From Bacteroidales bacterium (GTDB taxonomy: Bacteria > Bacteroidota > Bacteroidia > Bacteroidales > JAAUTT01): a stretch of DNA of 52,897 nt. The translations under genes and the position numbers were made by a program. The notes beneath the pieces are model-generated. The model searched no databases, was not told the DNA's origin, and worked only from the letters and a program-made list of their open reading frames with translations. Below, in pieces: positions 17,234-27,120 of the stretch. Within the stretch, counting starts at the first letter, position 1. Each line of letters opens with the position of its first letter. Where the stretch lies: NCBI GenBank assembly GCA_025361285.1, contig JANYAP010000095.1:1-52897 (forward strand), read 5' to 3'.

Positions 17234-17425
17234 GTAAACTATATTGTCGTAATTTTTCCGAAAAATAAGGCTAATAAGGTTTTTAAAAACCGAAGTGTAT
17301 TAATTTCTATTAAGGTTAACAAATTAAAAATAAGGTTTTTAACTATACTTTTTTCAACCTTAGTAGAAAAATATGAACCCCAAAAACCAACCTTATTACC
17401 TTATCATTACGACAATATTGTTTAC
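17234..17425. repeat. MITE-like element with 20-bp inverted ends (family F5, copy 1)
   Basis: 192 bp bounded by GTAAACTATATTGTCGTAAT and the complement of a sequence matching it at 19 of 20 positions. The interior holds AATAAGGT-type words on one side and their complement (ACCTTATTACCTTA) on the other. It fills the space between the convergent ATPase and SDR genes. Part of a second copy is at 52783-52892. Confidence 0.8.
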
Positions 17426-17501
17426 ATTTAAACTCTAATAAACGACTGATTAACAACGGAGTTCTGAACTTCTGATTATAGACACATTCACCTCCATATT
17501 G

Positions 17502-18209
17502 TTAAGGTGTAGTAATAGATACTGGTAAAATTTTGCCATTAAAAAAGGCCTTTCCGTTTATGGCAAAGTCGGCAATAAAAGCACCCATTTGCTCTGGCGA
17601 TGTTGGTGCCGTGTAATTAGGGAACGCTTCGGCAAGCATATCGGTTTGTACGGCGCCCAAAGCCAAAGCATTAAACACCAAGCCATCGGTTTTATATTCT
17701 TCGGCCAAGCATTCGGTAAGTATTGCTAATGCAGCCTTGCTGGCACTATAATGCGATAATCCGCTAAACTTAACACTTCCCTGAAAACCACCTAAACTAC
17801 TGATATTTACAATGTGTGCCTTACCAACTTTCAAAAGAGGCAAAAGGTTTTTTATTAATAAGGCCGGTGCGGTATAATTAACTGAGAACATGCGATTTAT
17901 TTCGTCGGTCGAAATGGTTTCGAATGGTTTACAAATAAGTGTGCCAGCATTATTTATTAGTATGTCGATACTATTTACATGTTGTTTTATAAGCCCTGCA
18001 AGTTGGTGTTCGTTTAAAGGTAGCTGTTGTAAATCGTAAGCAATAGGAATAAAATCGACTTTCGAAGTTTTATTGCACAAGTACTTAAGTTCGCATAACT
18101 GCTTATAATTGCGCGATATACCTATTATTTTTGTTGCTCCCTGTTTTGCAAGCGACTGCACCACACTAAAACCAATACCTTTGCTAGCGCCTGTAACTAC
18201 TATATTCAT
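17502..18209 (-). CDS. Short-chain dehydrogenase/reductase
   Basis: 235 residues of the classical SDR fold: nucleotide motif TGASKGIG (6-13), NNAG (86-89), and catalytic S138, Y154 and K158 (NISS, then HYSASK). These are cytoplasmic NAD(P)H-dependent oxidoreductases, and the substrate cannot be predicted. The start is 4 bp from the stop of the upstream PKD adhesin gene on the same strand, so cotranscription is likely although a functional link is not obvious. Confidence 0.9.
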   Translation of the reverse strand: MNIVVTGASKGIGFSVVQSLAKQGATKIIGISRNYKQLCELKYLCNKTSKVDFIPIAYDLQQLPLNEHQLAGLIKQHVNSIDILINNAGTLICKPFETISTDEINRMFSVNYTAPALLIKNLLPLLKVGKAHIVNISSLGGFQGSVKFSGLSHYSASKAALAILTECLAEEYKTDGLVFNALALGAVQTDMLAEAFPNYTAPTSPEQMGAFIADFAINGKAFFNGKILPVSITTP

Positions 18210-18213
18210 ATAT

Positions 18214-21200
18214 TTATCTCATTAACAACACAGTTCCTTTTATCGACTTTTGTATTTTGCCGTTAACTTTAATTATTGCAACGTAAACATAAGTATCAAT
18301 AGGTTGTTCTTTGCCGTTATATTTTCCGTCCCAGCCTTCATTTTCGTCGGTAGATGTGTAAACAAGGTTTCCCCAACGGTTATATATTTTCAATTCGAAC
18401 GAATCGCGATGACCATAAATTTTGGCTTTAAAAACATTGTTTGGTGCATCGCCTAATGGGGTAAAGGCTGTAGGCAGTTCGAGTACAATATCGTCGTTAA
18501 CAAGTATTTTCACCTTTGCACTATCGGAAAAACAACCGTTCTGATCCCATATTTTTATCGTGTAAATAGTATCAACCAGTGGGGTGGCATCGGTGCTACT
18601 GCAATTTGTACAGGTTAAATAATAGTTTGGCGACCAAATAAAATTCGATTCTGGCACTTCGGCCTTTGCAACCAAAGTTATCTTATTTTCAATACGTATG
18701 GTTGTAGTAGTATCGGGTTGAAGCGTTAATACTGGTTTCTGTTGAACAAATACTAGCACCGAATCGGAATTAGTGCATTGTGTAGTGTCAACGGTAATAG
18801 TTGCTCGGTACCGAACAGTATTAAGTGGCTGTTGCACAAAATTATAGGTAAGCGAATCGGTTATACTAGGCAAGTTCCACACAATTCTATTACCGCCACT
18901 TGCATTAATAGAAGCTGTTCCACCAATGCAAATAATTGTATCCTTGCTAATTGAAATGCTAGGGATTGGGTTTACAGTTACGCTAATTTCCGACGTGTCG
19001 ACACAACCATTTGCGCTGTTAACTATAAGCTTAACTATATAATTGCCAACATTGTATGTGTGCATTGGTGTTACTTCATCGGCAGTGCCACCGTCGCCAA
19101 AAATCCATTGTTGGCTACTTTGACCTTCCGACAAATTTTCGAATGTTGAAAGCAACTTCTCACAAAAAAAGGTATCGTTAATTGAAAACTTCGATTTTAT
19201 AATATCCATTGCTATGTTAAAGGTGTCGCCGACGGTAATGCATTCGTTAACACCATCGCCAACGCCATAAAGAACAAGCTTAATGTTTTTGTTTCCGCCA
19301 TTGGCGTACTTAAATGTTACCGGTTTGGAGCCTGATAATACCTGCCCATTTCCCAAATCCCATTCAAATTTCGAAAGATTAGCAGTATCCTTTATCGACA
19401 GAGTAATTTCATCGCCAATACACGCCTGGTCGGTACTTGAAGTTAATTTCCCAGTTGGGCCGGTAATTTTAATTGATTGGTTGTAAGTATCTTCGCAACC
19501 TGCATCGGTTAAAATAGAAAGCTTTGTGTAATATGTGCCTGGCGATGAATAGGTGTATGTGTATTTCTGCGCTTCTAGCGATAGGTCAATATCGGCAAAG
19601 CTGTTGTCGGCACCAAAATCCCATCTGCCGCTTACTGTTTCGGCACCAAACACAGGCGTAAAATGTATTGTTTTTGGGTAACAATTGTAAACCGAGTCGG
19701 TAATAATTGATAAAACCGAATCGTTAACCGTATAGAAGGCGTTGGCCTTCTGAACGTTAACAGGAATATTCAAAGTTAAGTCGCGTTCGCAGCCATATTT
19801 AAAAACCTTAATATCGGCAAAGTACTCGCCTTTGTCGTTATAAATATGTTCAATAGGGCTTGGTAGCATCGTGCTAAATTCGCCATCGCCAAAATTTATT
19901 AACACACTGTCGAGATTATTTTCTTCTAAAGAGAATTGAACTGGCAACCCAGCGCAAATATTTGTTTCAATTGGAGTGAAATTTGGTGAAGGATACCCAA
20001 TTTCGATTATAATTGTATCGACAGCAATGCAACCCATGGTATCGGTTACCGTTAAGGTTGTGGTGTAGGATTTAGTTTGAGGTATATCATAAACGTTAGG
20101 AACCGACTCGTTACTAGTTAAATCCTTCGAATTTCCATCGTCAAAATTTAGTTTCCATTCGCTGAGTTCATTAACATCTTTAGTTGATGTGTCGGTAAAT
20201 TTAACAGTTAGAGGACTACAACCCTTAGTGGTATCGGTAATGTAACTGGCAAAAGGTTTATGTATGCGAATTGGGTGAAAAATGCTATCGGTGCAACCAT
20301 TATCGTAAAGCACGGTAAGTTTAACATTATATGTTCCTCGGTTGGTAAAGGCATGTTTAACAGAATCTTTATCGGTAAATATTGCAGGTGTAGAATCGTT
20401 AAAATTCCATAAGTATTTCTCGCGACACAATACGGGTGGAATTGTATGAGATGGCGTAGCGGATAGTTGAATAAACTCGTTGTTACACCCTTTAGGTTTC
20501 ATGTTAAATTTAGCGCTAGGCTGCCTAGCATAAACCATTTGAGATATAGTATCGTCGGGGCATGCATCGTTATGGGTAATAAATTCGACTGTAAAATTTC
20601 CCTCAGCAGCATAAGTGTGCGCAGGGTTCAATACGGTTGCTGTTGCGCCATCGCCAAAATTCCATTTATAAGACGTTGCTCCTTTGGCCGAGCCAGTAAA
20701 ATTGTATGTTCGCGGATTGGCGCAATCTATAATATACGAGAAGTTACCAACAGGCCCTAGGCTAGTAATAGCATTGTTTAAAGTAGTTTGACGGTAACAA
20801 CCGTTGCTTCCTACCAAAAGTGTTATTGGCAAACTGCCTACTTCGTCTCGAAATTTCCACAACGGGTTTTTATCGGTAGAGCAGGTGTTTATGCTTGTTG
20901 CGCCCGACGAATATTGCCAAAAATCGATACTATCGCCTGCCGGAGTTAAATCGGTTAATTGTATTGGCTCCGAAGAACAGGCAGGTGTTGTTTCAACCTT
21001 AAGGCTAGGATTAGGAATTTTGCCAACCCTTATAGTAATGGCATTCGAAATTTCGGAGCAACCGCTTGTATTGGTAATGGTTAGGCGAGCATTAAATGTA
21101 CCTGCGGTAGTATATGAATGTGAAACTGTTGGTGCCGTAGTTGTTTCGGTTAAATTGTCGCCAAAATCCCATTTATACGAAACTATTGCGCTATCGCTTA

Positions 21201-22620
21201 AGCTTTTGTCGGTAAAATTAACTTTCAACGGAAGGCATCCTTCAATGGTGTCGGCCTTAAACATGGCCGTTGGTCGAAGTATTGTAAACGTTTCTGTTTT
21301 ATAGTCGGCGCAACCATGAGTAGATACAGCGCGAAGTCGAATTTCGAAATCCTGTGGGGGGCGTATTTCATAAATATCCTTGTCGGGAACTACCGAAAAA
21401 TCGTGCGATGGATTTGTTAATGTACTAGTTTCATCGGGGAAAGTCCATGAATAGGTGAAGGCATTTTCCGAAATATTGTTAAACTGAACAGTAGTAGGCG
21501 ATTTGCATGATGCATAGGGTGTTAAGGTAAAATTGGCAATAGCTTTTTCAACAGTAACATTCCACTTAACAGTATCGGCACACGATATTCCCGGAGAAGC
21601 AATAAACATGATGGTGTAGTTACCTGCTTCGGTGTAGGTATGATTTCCCGATAAGGTATATACAGGGTTGGTATTATCGCCGAAGACCCATAAATAGGAA
21701 GTTGTACCTGTTACTTCGCTGGTAAAATCGATACCTGTTGAGTCGGCACAAATAAAATCAGTATTTAGAATTTTTTTTTCGCCTTGCGAAATGGAGCCAG
21801 TGGCATTTATTTGTGTAATGTTCACTGCTTCGCGGGTAATATCGTTGCTGCAACCGTGGTCGGAAGTAGCGGTAAGGGTAACTGTATCGGAGCCGAAGTT
21901 TGAATATGTAAATTTAGGATCCTTGTCGGTGGATGTTAATCCGCTGGTAAAAACCCAATCGTAAGTTATTACGCCGCCACCAGTAGTTTTATTTGTATAA
22001 GTAACTTCGATAGGCACAGTGCAGGCATTAAAAGGAATAGCTTCGAAATCGGCAACAGGTCTATCAACTACATCTATATAATCAACTTCTGTTTTGGTTG
22101 ATTTGCAACCATTTTTATCGGTAACATTTAAATTAATGCGGTACTTTTCAGCATATTTATATTCGAAATTTTGATTTTGTCCGTCAGTTTCAATTCCGTT
22201 ACCTAGTTCCCATTTCCAGCTAGTAATAGGTGCATCGCCAACCACAGTTTGGTCGGTAAATTTCACTATTTGATCCACACAAATGTTTTTCTTGTCGGCT
22301 TTAAAGGCGGCAATTGGACTTTTAAACACGGTAATTTCCATAGTTTTAATTGCCGAACCGTTAACGGTTAAAGTAACAGTATATTTGCCCGATGTTGAAT
22401 AAGTAGCCCCTGCATCGGTTTCGGTTGAAGTTACTCCATTTCCTAAGTCCCACAAATAGGTAAGTGTACCCGATCCGGTGCTAGTGTTAGTGAAAGCTAC
22501 TGTAATGGGCGAGCAACCCGTCGATTGATCGGCGGTAAAATTGGCTGTAACCTGACTTTGTACTGAATTAATGAAACAACCAGTAAATAAGACTGTTGCA
22601 AGTATGTTTTTAATATTCAT
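18214..22620 (-). CDS. Giant PKD-repeat surface protein with gliding-type T9SS C-terminal domain
   Basis: 1468 residues. A signal peptide (MNIKNILATVLFTGCFINSVQSQ) is followed by about 13 PKD-like beta-sandwich repeats, each marked by a variant of WDFGDG (for example YKWDFGDN, YKWNFGDG, QQWIFGDGG). Last come Ig-like segments and a C-terminal domain with LPTAFTPLGDAPNNVF and YNRWGNLVYTSTDENEGWDGKYNG. The latter is the gliding motility-associated CHU_C type (T9SS type B signal). It should be exported by T9SS and displayed as an adhesin. It is divergent from PorP/SprF and PorE-like genes, the usual partners of such proteins. Confidence 0.93.
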   Translation of the reverse strand: MNIKNILATVLFTGCFINSVQSQVTANFTADQSTGCSPITVAFTNTSTGSGTLTYLWDLGNGVTSTETDAGATYSTSGKYTVTLTVNGSAIKTMEITVFKSPIAAFKADKKNICVDQIVKFTDQTVVGDAPITSWKWELGNGIETDGQNQNFEYKYAEKYRINLNVTDKNGCKSTKTEVDYIDVVDRPVADFEAIPFNACTVPIEVTYTNKTTGGGVITYDWVFTSGLTSTDKDPKFTYSNFGSDTVTLTATSDHGCSNDITREAVNITQINATGSISQGEKKILNTDFICADSTGIDFTSEVTGTTSYLWVFGDNTNPVYTLSGNHTYTEAGNYTIMFIASPGISCADTVKWNVTVEKAIANFTLTPYASCKSPTTVQFNNISENAFTYSWTFPDETSTLTNPSHDFSVVPDKDIYEIRPPQDFEIRLRAVSTHGCADYKTETFTILRPTAMFKADTIEGCLPLKVNFTDKSLSDSAIVSYKWDFGDNLTETTTAPTVSHSYTTAGTFNARLTITNTSGCSEISNAITIRVGKIPNPSLKVETTPACSSEPIQLTDLTPAGDSIDFWQYSSGATSINTCSTDKNPLWKFRDEVGSLPITLLVGSNGCYRQTTLNNAITSLGPVGNFSYIIDCANPRTYNFTGSAKGATSYKWNFGDGATATVLNPAHTYAAEGNFTVEFITHNDACPDDTISQMVYARQPSAKFNMKPKGCNNEFIQLSATPSHTIPPVLCREKYLWNFNDSTPAIFTDKDSVKHAFTNRGTYNVKLTVLYDNGCTDSIFHPIRIHKPFASYITDTTKGCSPLTVKFTDTSTKDVNELSEWKLNFDDGNSKDLTSNESVPNVYDIPQTKSYTTTLTVTDTMGCIAVDTIIIEIGYPSPNFTPIETNICAGLPVQFSLEENNLDSVLINFGDGEFSTMLPSPIEHIYNDKGEYFADIKVFKYGCERDLTLNIPVNVQKANAFYTVNDSVLSIITDSVYNCYPKTIHFTPVFGAETVSGRWDFGADNSFADIDLSLEAQKYTYTYSSPGTYYTKLSILTDAGCEDTYNQSIKITGPTGKLTSSTDQACIGDEITLSIKDTANLSKFEWDLGNGQVLSGSKPVTFKYANGGNKNIKLVLYGVGDGVNECITVGDTFNIAMDIIKSKFSINDTFFCEKLLSTFENLSEGQSSQQWIFGDGGTADEVTPMHTYNVGNYIVKLIVNSANGCVDTSEISVTVNPIPSISISKDTIICIGGTASINASGGNRIVWNLPSITDSLTYNFVQQPLNTVRYRATITVDTTQCTNSDSVLVFVQQKPVLTLQPDTTTTIRIENKITLVAKAEVPESNFIWSPNYYLTCTNCSSTDATPLVDTIYTIKIWDQNGCFSDSAKVKILVNDDIVLELPTAFTPLGDAPNNVFKAKIYGHRDSFELKIYNRWGNLVYTSTDENEGWDGKYNGKEQPIDTYVYVAIIKVNGKIQKSIKGTVLLMR

Positions 22621-22825
22621 ATATTCCTATATTAATTTTTTTTGTAAAGTTGTTGAATTTTGATTTACAGTATATGTAAAAAATTTATATATTAGTCCAA
22701 TGTTCTTTTTTGGTTTATATTCAAACTGATATGATTGCGTTTTGTTTCAATCAATCAATAACTCAAATAATTATGGGTTGAATCTACAAAAAAGAAAAGA
22801 ATTTCACCAAAAAAAATAAATTATT

Positions 22826-23815
22826 TTGCGCACACTTGCAAAAATATTGACGTTTTCCCTTCTGCTTTTTGGAATTTATTCCGTAAACGGACAGGATATT
22901 CATTTCAGTCAGTACTTTAATAGTCCACTAAACCTTAATCCTGCGTTAACGGGTAATTTTAAGGGCGATTGGCGTATTGTTGGTAACTTCCGAAACCAAT
23001 TGGGCTATAGCGCCATACCTTACCGAACAACCTCGGTGAGTTACGATAGGCAGTTTTATATTGATAAAACTCGCGTAAGCGCTGGTTTATTTGTAGTTAA
23101 CGACGAATCGGGCGATCCAAGTTTAAAAAGCAATAAAATTTTTGTGTCGGGTGCATATCATAAAATTATTAGTAACAACTTGTTAAGCTTTGGTTTACAG
23201 ATAGGTTATAGCGCAAAACGAGTTGTAGAAAATTCGTTAGAAAGCACATGGAACGAACCTAGTAGCAAATACGAATTGCAGCCAGGCGAACGTTTATCGT
23301 ATTTAGATGTTAATATGGGAGTTATCTGGCAAAAGAAGATTGGTATTTTTGAGCCAGAAGCTGGTATAGCGCTGTTCCATGTTAATCGCCCCAAGGAATC
23401 GTTCAATAACCAAAACAACCGATTGCCTGCAAGAGGTATTATACATGGTGCTGCCCGTGCAAATATTCGTCAAAACTTCTATTTAAAACCTGGGTTTTTT
23501 ACCTATTTTATGCGAGGTACAAAGGATTTTGTAATTGGAAGCGAAGCTGGATATACCTTTCAGGGAAACCTTTTTCAATTACGCGAAGCTCGTGCTGGCG
23601 TTTATTGGCGAAACGGACTAGGCGGTAAATCCAACGCCATGATTGCCCTTTTTGGAGTACAGGTTAGAAACATCGACATAAATGTATCGTCCGATTTTAA
23701 CATGTCGCCGTCGAAAGTATATACCAATAACCGTAGCGCCTTCGAAATATCATTTGTTTTTAGAAGTATAAGTGCCATAATAAAAACATTCACCATACCC
23801 TGTGAAAGAATTTAA
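22826..23815 (+). CDS. PorP/SprF-family type IX secretion outer-membrane protein
   Basis: 329 residues. After a signal peptide (LAKILTFSLLLFGIYSVNGQ) comes the family opening QDIHFSQYFNSPLNLNPALTG, then beta-barrel strands. PorP/SprF proteins anchor or attach type B T9SS substrates at the outer membrane. No ATG is available: the frame opens after a TAA at 22817, and the first plausible start is TTG at 22826 (or ATT at 22820/22823). The 3' end overlaps the next gene by 14 bp. The 205-bp divergent region to the PKD gene must hold both promoters, but no clear TAnnTTTG is seen. Confidence 0.93.
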   Translation: MRTLAKILTFSLLLFGIYSVNGQDIHFSQYFNSPLNLNPALTGNFKGDWRIVGNFRNQLGYSAIPYRTTSVSYDRQFYIDKTRVSAGLFVVNDESGDPSLKSNKIFVSGAYHKIISNNLLSFGLQIGYSAKRVVENSLESTWNEPSSKYELQPGERLSYLDVNMGVIWQKKIGIFEPEAGIALFHVNRPKESFNNQNNRLPARGIIHGAARANIRQNFYLKPGFFTYFMRGTKDFVIGSEAGYTFQGNLFQLREARAGVYWRNGLGGKSNAMIALFGVQVRNIDINVSSDFNMSPSKVYTNNRSAFEISFVFRSISAIIKTFTIPCERI

Positions 23816-25922
23816 ACCTTTAGTTGCCTCATTAATAATTATTTGCGGTTTATCCTTAAGTTTACTTGGGCAAACCAAAATAGACGTGAGTAGTTATTCG
23901 GCCAAACAGCTTAAGAACTTCGGAAAAGCCGCCGACAGACTTGGCGACGCTTATAGTGCCATTGATTTTTTTGAGCCATATTGCAAAATGAAACCCAACG
24001 ACGAAGCTCTCAACTACCGATTGGCAGAACTCTATTTTCAATCGCGCGATTATGCCAAGGCTGAAAAACAATTTGGTAAAGCATATAAACTGAATAACGA
24101 CGAATATCCACAAGCGCTTTATTATCAGGCTCAATCGCAAAAATCGCAAGGCAAATACAACGAAGCCAAGGAAACATTTACAAAGTTTCAGAAGAAATTA
24201 AAATTTGCTAAAGATTTAAACATTTCAGCCACAGCGTTAAAGGACGAAATAGCCAGTTGCGATTTGGCATTTACCATTATTAACAATCCCGTTAAGGCTG
24301 CTGTTGATCGTTTAAATGCCAGTGTTAACAGTCCGCACATTGAACTTTCGCCAATTGTGGTTAACGATTCGTTAATGTATTACTCATCGTTGAGGCTCGA
24401 TAGCATTCAATATTTTAACAGAGACGATACTACTAAAGTACCATCGAGGCAGTTTTATCAGGCAAACAAGGTAGGAGCCGATTGGGAAGGCGGTAAAAAA
24501 CTCGATGGACCAATTAATATCCCTGGGGTTGAAACAGGCAATGGCTCGCTTTCGCGCGATGGTAAACGTTTTTACTTTACTCGATGCGCGCGCAATATTG
24601 AAGGTAAAATGCGATGCGAATTATTTGTATCGCACAATAAAAACAATGCATGGCAAAACCCTGTTAAACTGAATGTTGCAATTAACGACCCTAATTATAC
24701 CGCAACACAACCCACCGTTGGAACATCGTCGAAATCGAATCTCGAAGTAGTTTATTTTGTGTCGGATAGGCCCGGAGGCAAAGGTGGTTACGATATTTGG
24801 TACACAATATATAACCCTCGCAAGAGCGATTATTCGGCACCACGCAACGTTGGAGGCAAGATAAATACTGCCGGCAACGAAATGTCGCCATTCTTCGATA
24901 ATTCGTCGCGCACATTATATTATAGCTCCACAGGCCGCCCAGGATTAGGAGGATACGATATTTTTAAGTCGATGGGCGAACTACGTAAATGGTTCGAAGC
25001 ACAAAATGTTGGTTATCCAATAAATTCGAGCTACGACGACCTGTATTTTAGCATTAGCAAATCGCGCGAGTTTGGCTTTTTAGTATCAAACCGCTTGGGC
25101 GGAAACAGCTTTCGAAACCCTACTTGTTGCGACGATATATACCAATACCATTGGACTGATTTTGTGAAGGTTGCCGTTACCGGTTCGATTTACCCTGCCG
25201 AACGCGGTAAAAAATGGAAAGACTTGGATCAGAATCAGTTACTTGCAATGAAGGACTCGATAAAACCTATGCATAAAGCAGTTATATCGATGTATATAAT
25301 TAATAAAGGTACAAAAGAAAAAATATTTATAGAACGCGACACCACAGGAGTTGATGGGGTTTACTACTTCGATTTATTGCCCGACAAAGACTATAAATTT
25401 GAAATGGAAGGAGCTCAATACTTTAACGAGCAAGTTAACCTTTCAACCGATGGTATTAACTTTACCTATACCGTTGAAATGCCGCCTATTTGGGTAAACG
25501 TTATTCCTATAGATGTGCCAATTGTACTTAAAAATGTGTATTACGAATTTGGCAAGTCCGACTTATCGACATCATCAATGAGGTCAATCGATTCAATGCT
25601 AGTAGATTTAATGCAAAAAGCTACCGACATTATTGTTGAAGTAGCCTCGCATACCGATAGCGTTGGCAATGCCGAATATAATAAGAAACTATCTCAAGCC
25701 CGTGCCGATAACGTAATGAGTTTTATTATTAGCAAAGGTATTGATAAAAAGCGACTTATAGCTCGCGGTTATGGAGCCGAAAAACCTGTAGCACCAAATT
25801 CGAAACCCGACGGAACCGACAGCCCCGAAGGTCGCGAGCAAAACCGACGCACCGAATTTAGAGTTGTGGGTACACTTAGCTCGCAAACCGACGATGTTGA
25901 CACAGAAGAAATACCAGAATAA
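23802..25922 (+). CDS. PorE-like OmpA protein (TPR, PD40 propeller, CRD, OmpA)
   Basis: 706 residues starting at GTG (23802) and overlapping the PorP/SprF gene, so translation is probably coupled. Domains in order: signal peptide, TPR repeats (about 30-130), a WD40/PD40 beta-propeller (about 180-400, with SDRPGGKGGYDIWY and STGRPGLGGYDIF), a carboxypeptidase-regulatory-like domain (about 440-550), and an OmpA peptidoglycan-binding domain (about 570-690, with VYYEFGKSDL and HTDSVGNAEYN). This is the architecture of PorE, which ties the T9SS ring and PorP to peptidoglycan. A role in tethering the adjacent adhesin system is inferred. Confidence 0.9.
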   Translation: MKEFKPLVASLIIICGLSLSLLGQTKIDVSSYSAKQLKNFGKAADRLGDAYSAIDFFEPYCKMKPNDEALNYRLAELYFQSRDYAKAEKQFGKAYKLNNDEYPQALYYQAQSQKSQGKYNEAKETFTKFQKKLKFAKDLNISATALKDEIASCDLAFTIINNPVKAAVDRLNASVNSPHIELSPIVVNDSLMYYSSLRLDSIQYFNRDDTTKVPSRQFYQANKVGADWEGGKKLDGPINIPGVETGNGSLSRDGKRFYFTRCARNIEGKMRCELFVSHNKNNAWQNPVKLNVAINDPNYTATQPTVGTSSKSNLEVVYFVSDRPGGKGGYDIWYTIYNPRKSDYSAPRNVGGKINTAGNEMSPFFDNSSRTLYYSSTGRPGLGGYDIFKSMGELRKWFEAQNVGYPINSSYDDLYFSISKSREFGFLVSNRLGGNSFRNPTCCDDIYQYHWTDFVKVAVTGSIYPAERGKKWKDLDQNQLLAMKDSIKPMHKAVISMYIINKGTKEKIFIERDTTGVDGVYYFDLLPDKDYKFEMEGAQYFNEQVNLSTDGINFTYTVEMPPIWVNVIPIDVPIVLKNVYYEFGKSDLSTSSMRSIDSMLVDLMQKATDIIVEVASHTDSVGNAEYNKKLSQARADNVMSFIISKGIDKKRLIARGYGAEKPVAPNSKPDGTDSPEGREQNRRTEFRVVGTLSSQTDDVDTEEIPE

Positions 25923-25924
25923 CT

Positions 25925-26788
25925 ATGAACAGAATATACCTTTCGTTTTCGATAATAGTTTTATTAGCTGTTAATTGTATAGTAACTTTCAGTCAATCGG
26001 TTAGTTGCGGCACTATAGTTTCGCTAGCTCAAAAAACTATGGAGGATACTATTAAATCGATTCCTCAGTCAAAAGCTACCGAAAGCTTACCTCAGTTAAA
26101 TAAAACACTTACTATTAAGGTATATTTAGTTAAAAACAAGCTTAATGATGCAGGCGTTACCGATGAGGCAATTCAGTTGGCAATAGATAAATTGAACATC
26201 TATTTTAAACCTATTGCACTTAGTTTTAAAATTTGCGACATTATCCAAGTATCTAATTATAAGTTCGATAACTTGTCGGCAAGCGGTAACGAAACCGAAC
26301 TTACCACACTTTTTTCTGAAAAGAACACAATAAACCTATACCTAACTACCAGTGTTGCTGATAAAAGCGGAAACCCAGTTAGTGGATACACCTATATGCC
26401 AGCCGACAATAAAAACTATATTTTTGTTAGTAAGGCAAGCATTGCAGGCACAACTCTAGCGCATTTGGTAGGTCATTTTTTGAACCTATACCATACGCAC
26501 GAAACAGCACTTAGTATCAAAAAGGAATTAGTGGTTCGTACCGATTCCATTTGCTCATCTACAGGCGATAAATGCTGCGATACCGAGGCCGACCCAGGCT
26601 TAAACGGGCTTGTGGATAGCGAATGCATATACGTAGGCAAGCTAAAGGACAGCAGCGGTGCATTTTATCAGCCCAATCCCAAAAACCTTATGGCATTAAG
26701 CATCGATGCATGCCGCTGCTACTATACCAACACCCAGTATTTACGGGTAGCACACGCCCTTAAACACCTAAAGAAGAACTTACGGTAG
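25925..26788 (+). CDS. Secreted M43/pappalysin-like protein with a broken zinc motif
   Basis: 287 residues with a signal peptide (ending near NCIVTFSQS). The fold pattern of M43 metalloproteases is present: HLVGHFLNLYHTHE at 180-193, a Cys-rich CSSTGDKCCDTEADP, then PNPKNLMALSIDACR. The expected motif is HExxHxxGxxH. Here the catalytic Glu is L181 and the Gly is N187, while the three zinc ligands H180, H184 and H190 remain. It should bind metal but not cleave. It starts 2 bp after the PorE-like gene, so it is part of the T9SS module, perhaps as a structural or binding factor. No C-terminal T9SS tail is present. Confidence 0.8.
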   Translation: MNRIYLSFSIIVLLAVNCIVTFSQSVSCGTIVSLAQKTMEDTIKSIPQSKATESLPQLNKTLTIKVYLVKNKLNDAGVTDEAIQLAIDKLNIYFKPIALSFKICDIIQVSNYKFDNLSASGNETELTTLFSEKNTINLYLTTSVADKSGNPVSGYTYMPADNKNYIFVSKASIAGTTLAHLVGHFLNLYHTHETALSIKKELVVRTDSICSSTGDKCCDTEADPGLNGLVDSECIYVGKLKDSSGAFYQPNPKNLMALSIDACRCYYTNTQYLRVAHALKHLKKNLR

Positions 26789-27120
26789 TACCGTTACGGC
26801 TTTAACGGCAAAGAAAAAGATGACGATATTAGCGGTAGTACCGGCGCGGTGTACGATTATGGGTTCCGTATTTATGATGCCAGAATAGCGAAATTTTTGA
26901 GCGTCGACCCGCTAACGAAGGATTATCCCGAACTTACACCTTACCAGTTTGCGAGTAGTACGCCGATACAAGCGATTGATTTGGATGGTTTGGAAATGAG
27001 AAAGAAAACAACATACGATCCTATTACTCAATATACCACAATTAATGTTACAATTGATCTCAAAATTAAATATTCTACATCTATGACATCCGATGAAGTT
27101 TACCTTCGGACTAAGGAAAT
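26789..27120 (+). pseudogene. Rhs/YD-repeat core fragment, 3' end cut by IS66
   Basis: Directly after the TAG of the M43-like gene and in the same frame, the sequence reads YRYGFNGKEKDDD and then YDYGFRIYDARIAKFLSVDP and TPYQFASSTPIQAIDLDG. This is the Rhs-associated core that precedes a variable C-terminal toxin. It has no start codon upstream, so it is a fragment. About 40 residues of variable tail (RKKTTYDPITQYTTIN onward) follow before IS66 enters at 27121, the first IS bases forming the stop. An ATG at 26849 could start a 91-residue peptide. Confidence 0.8.
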
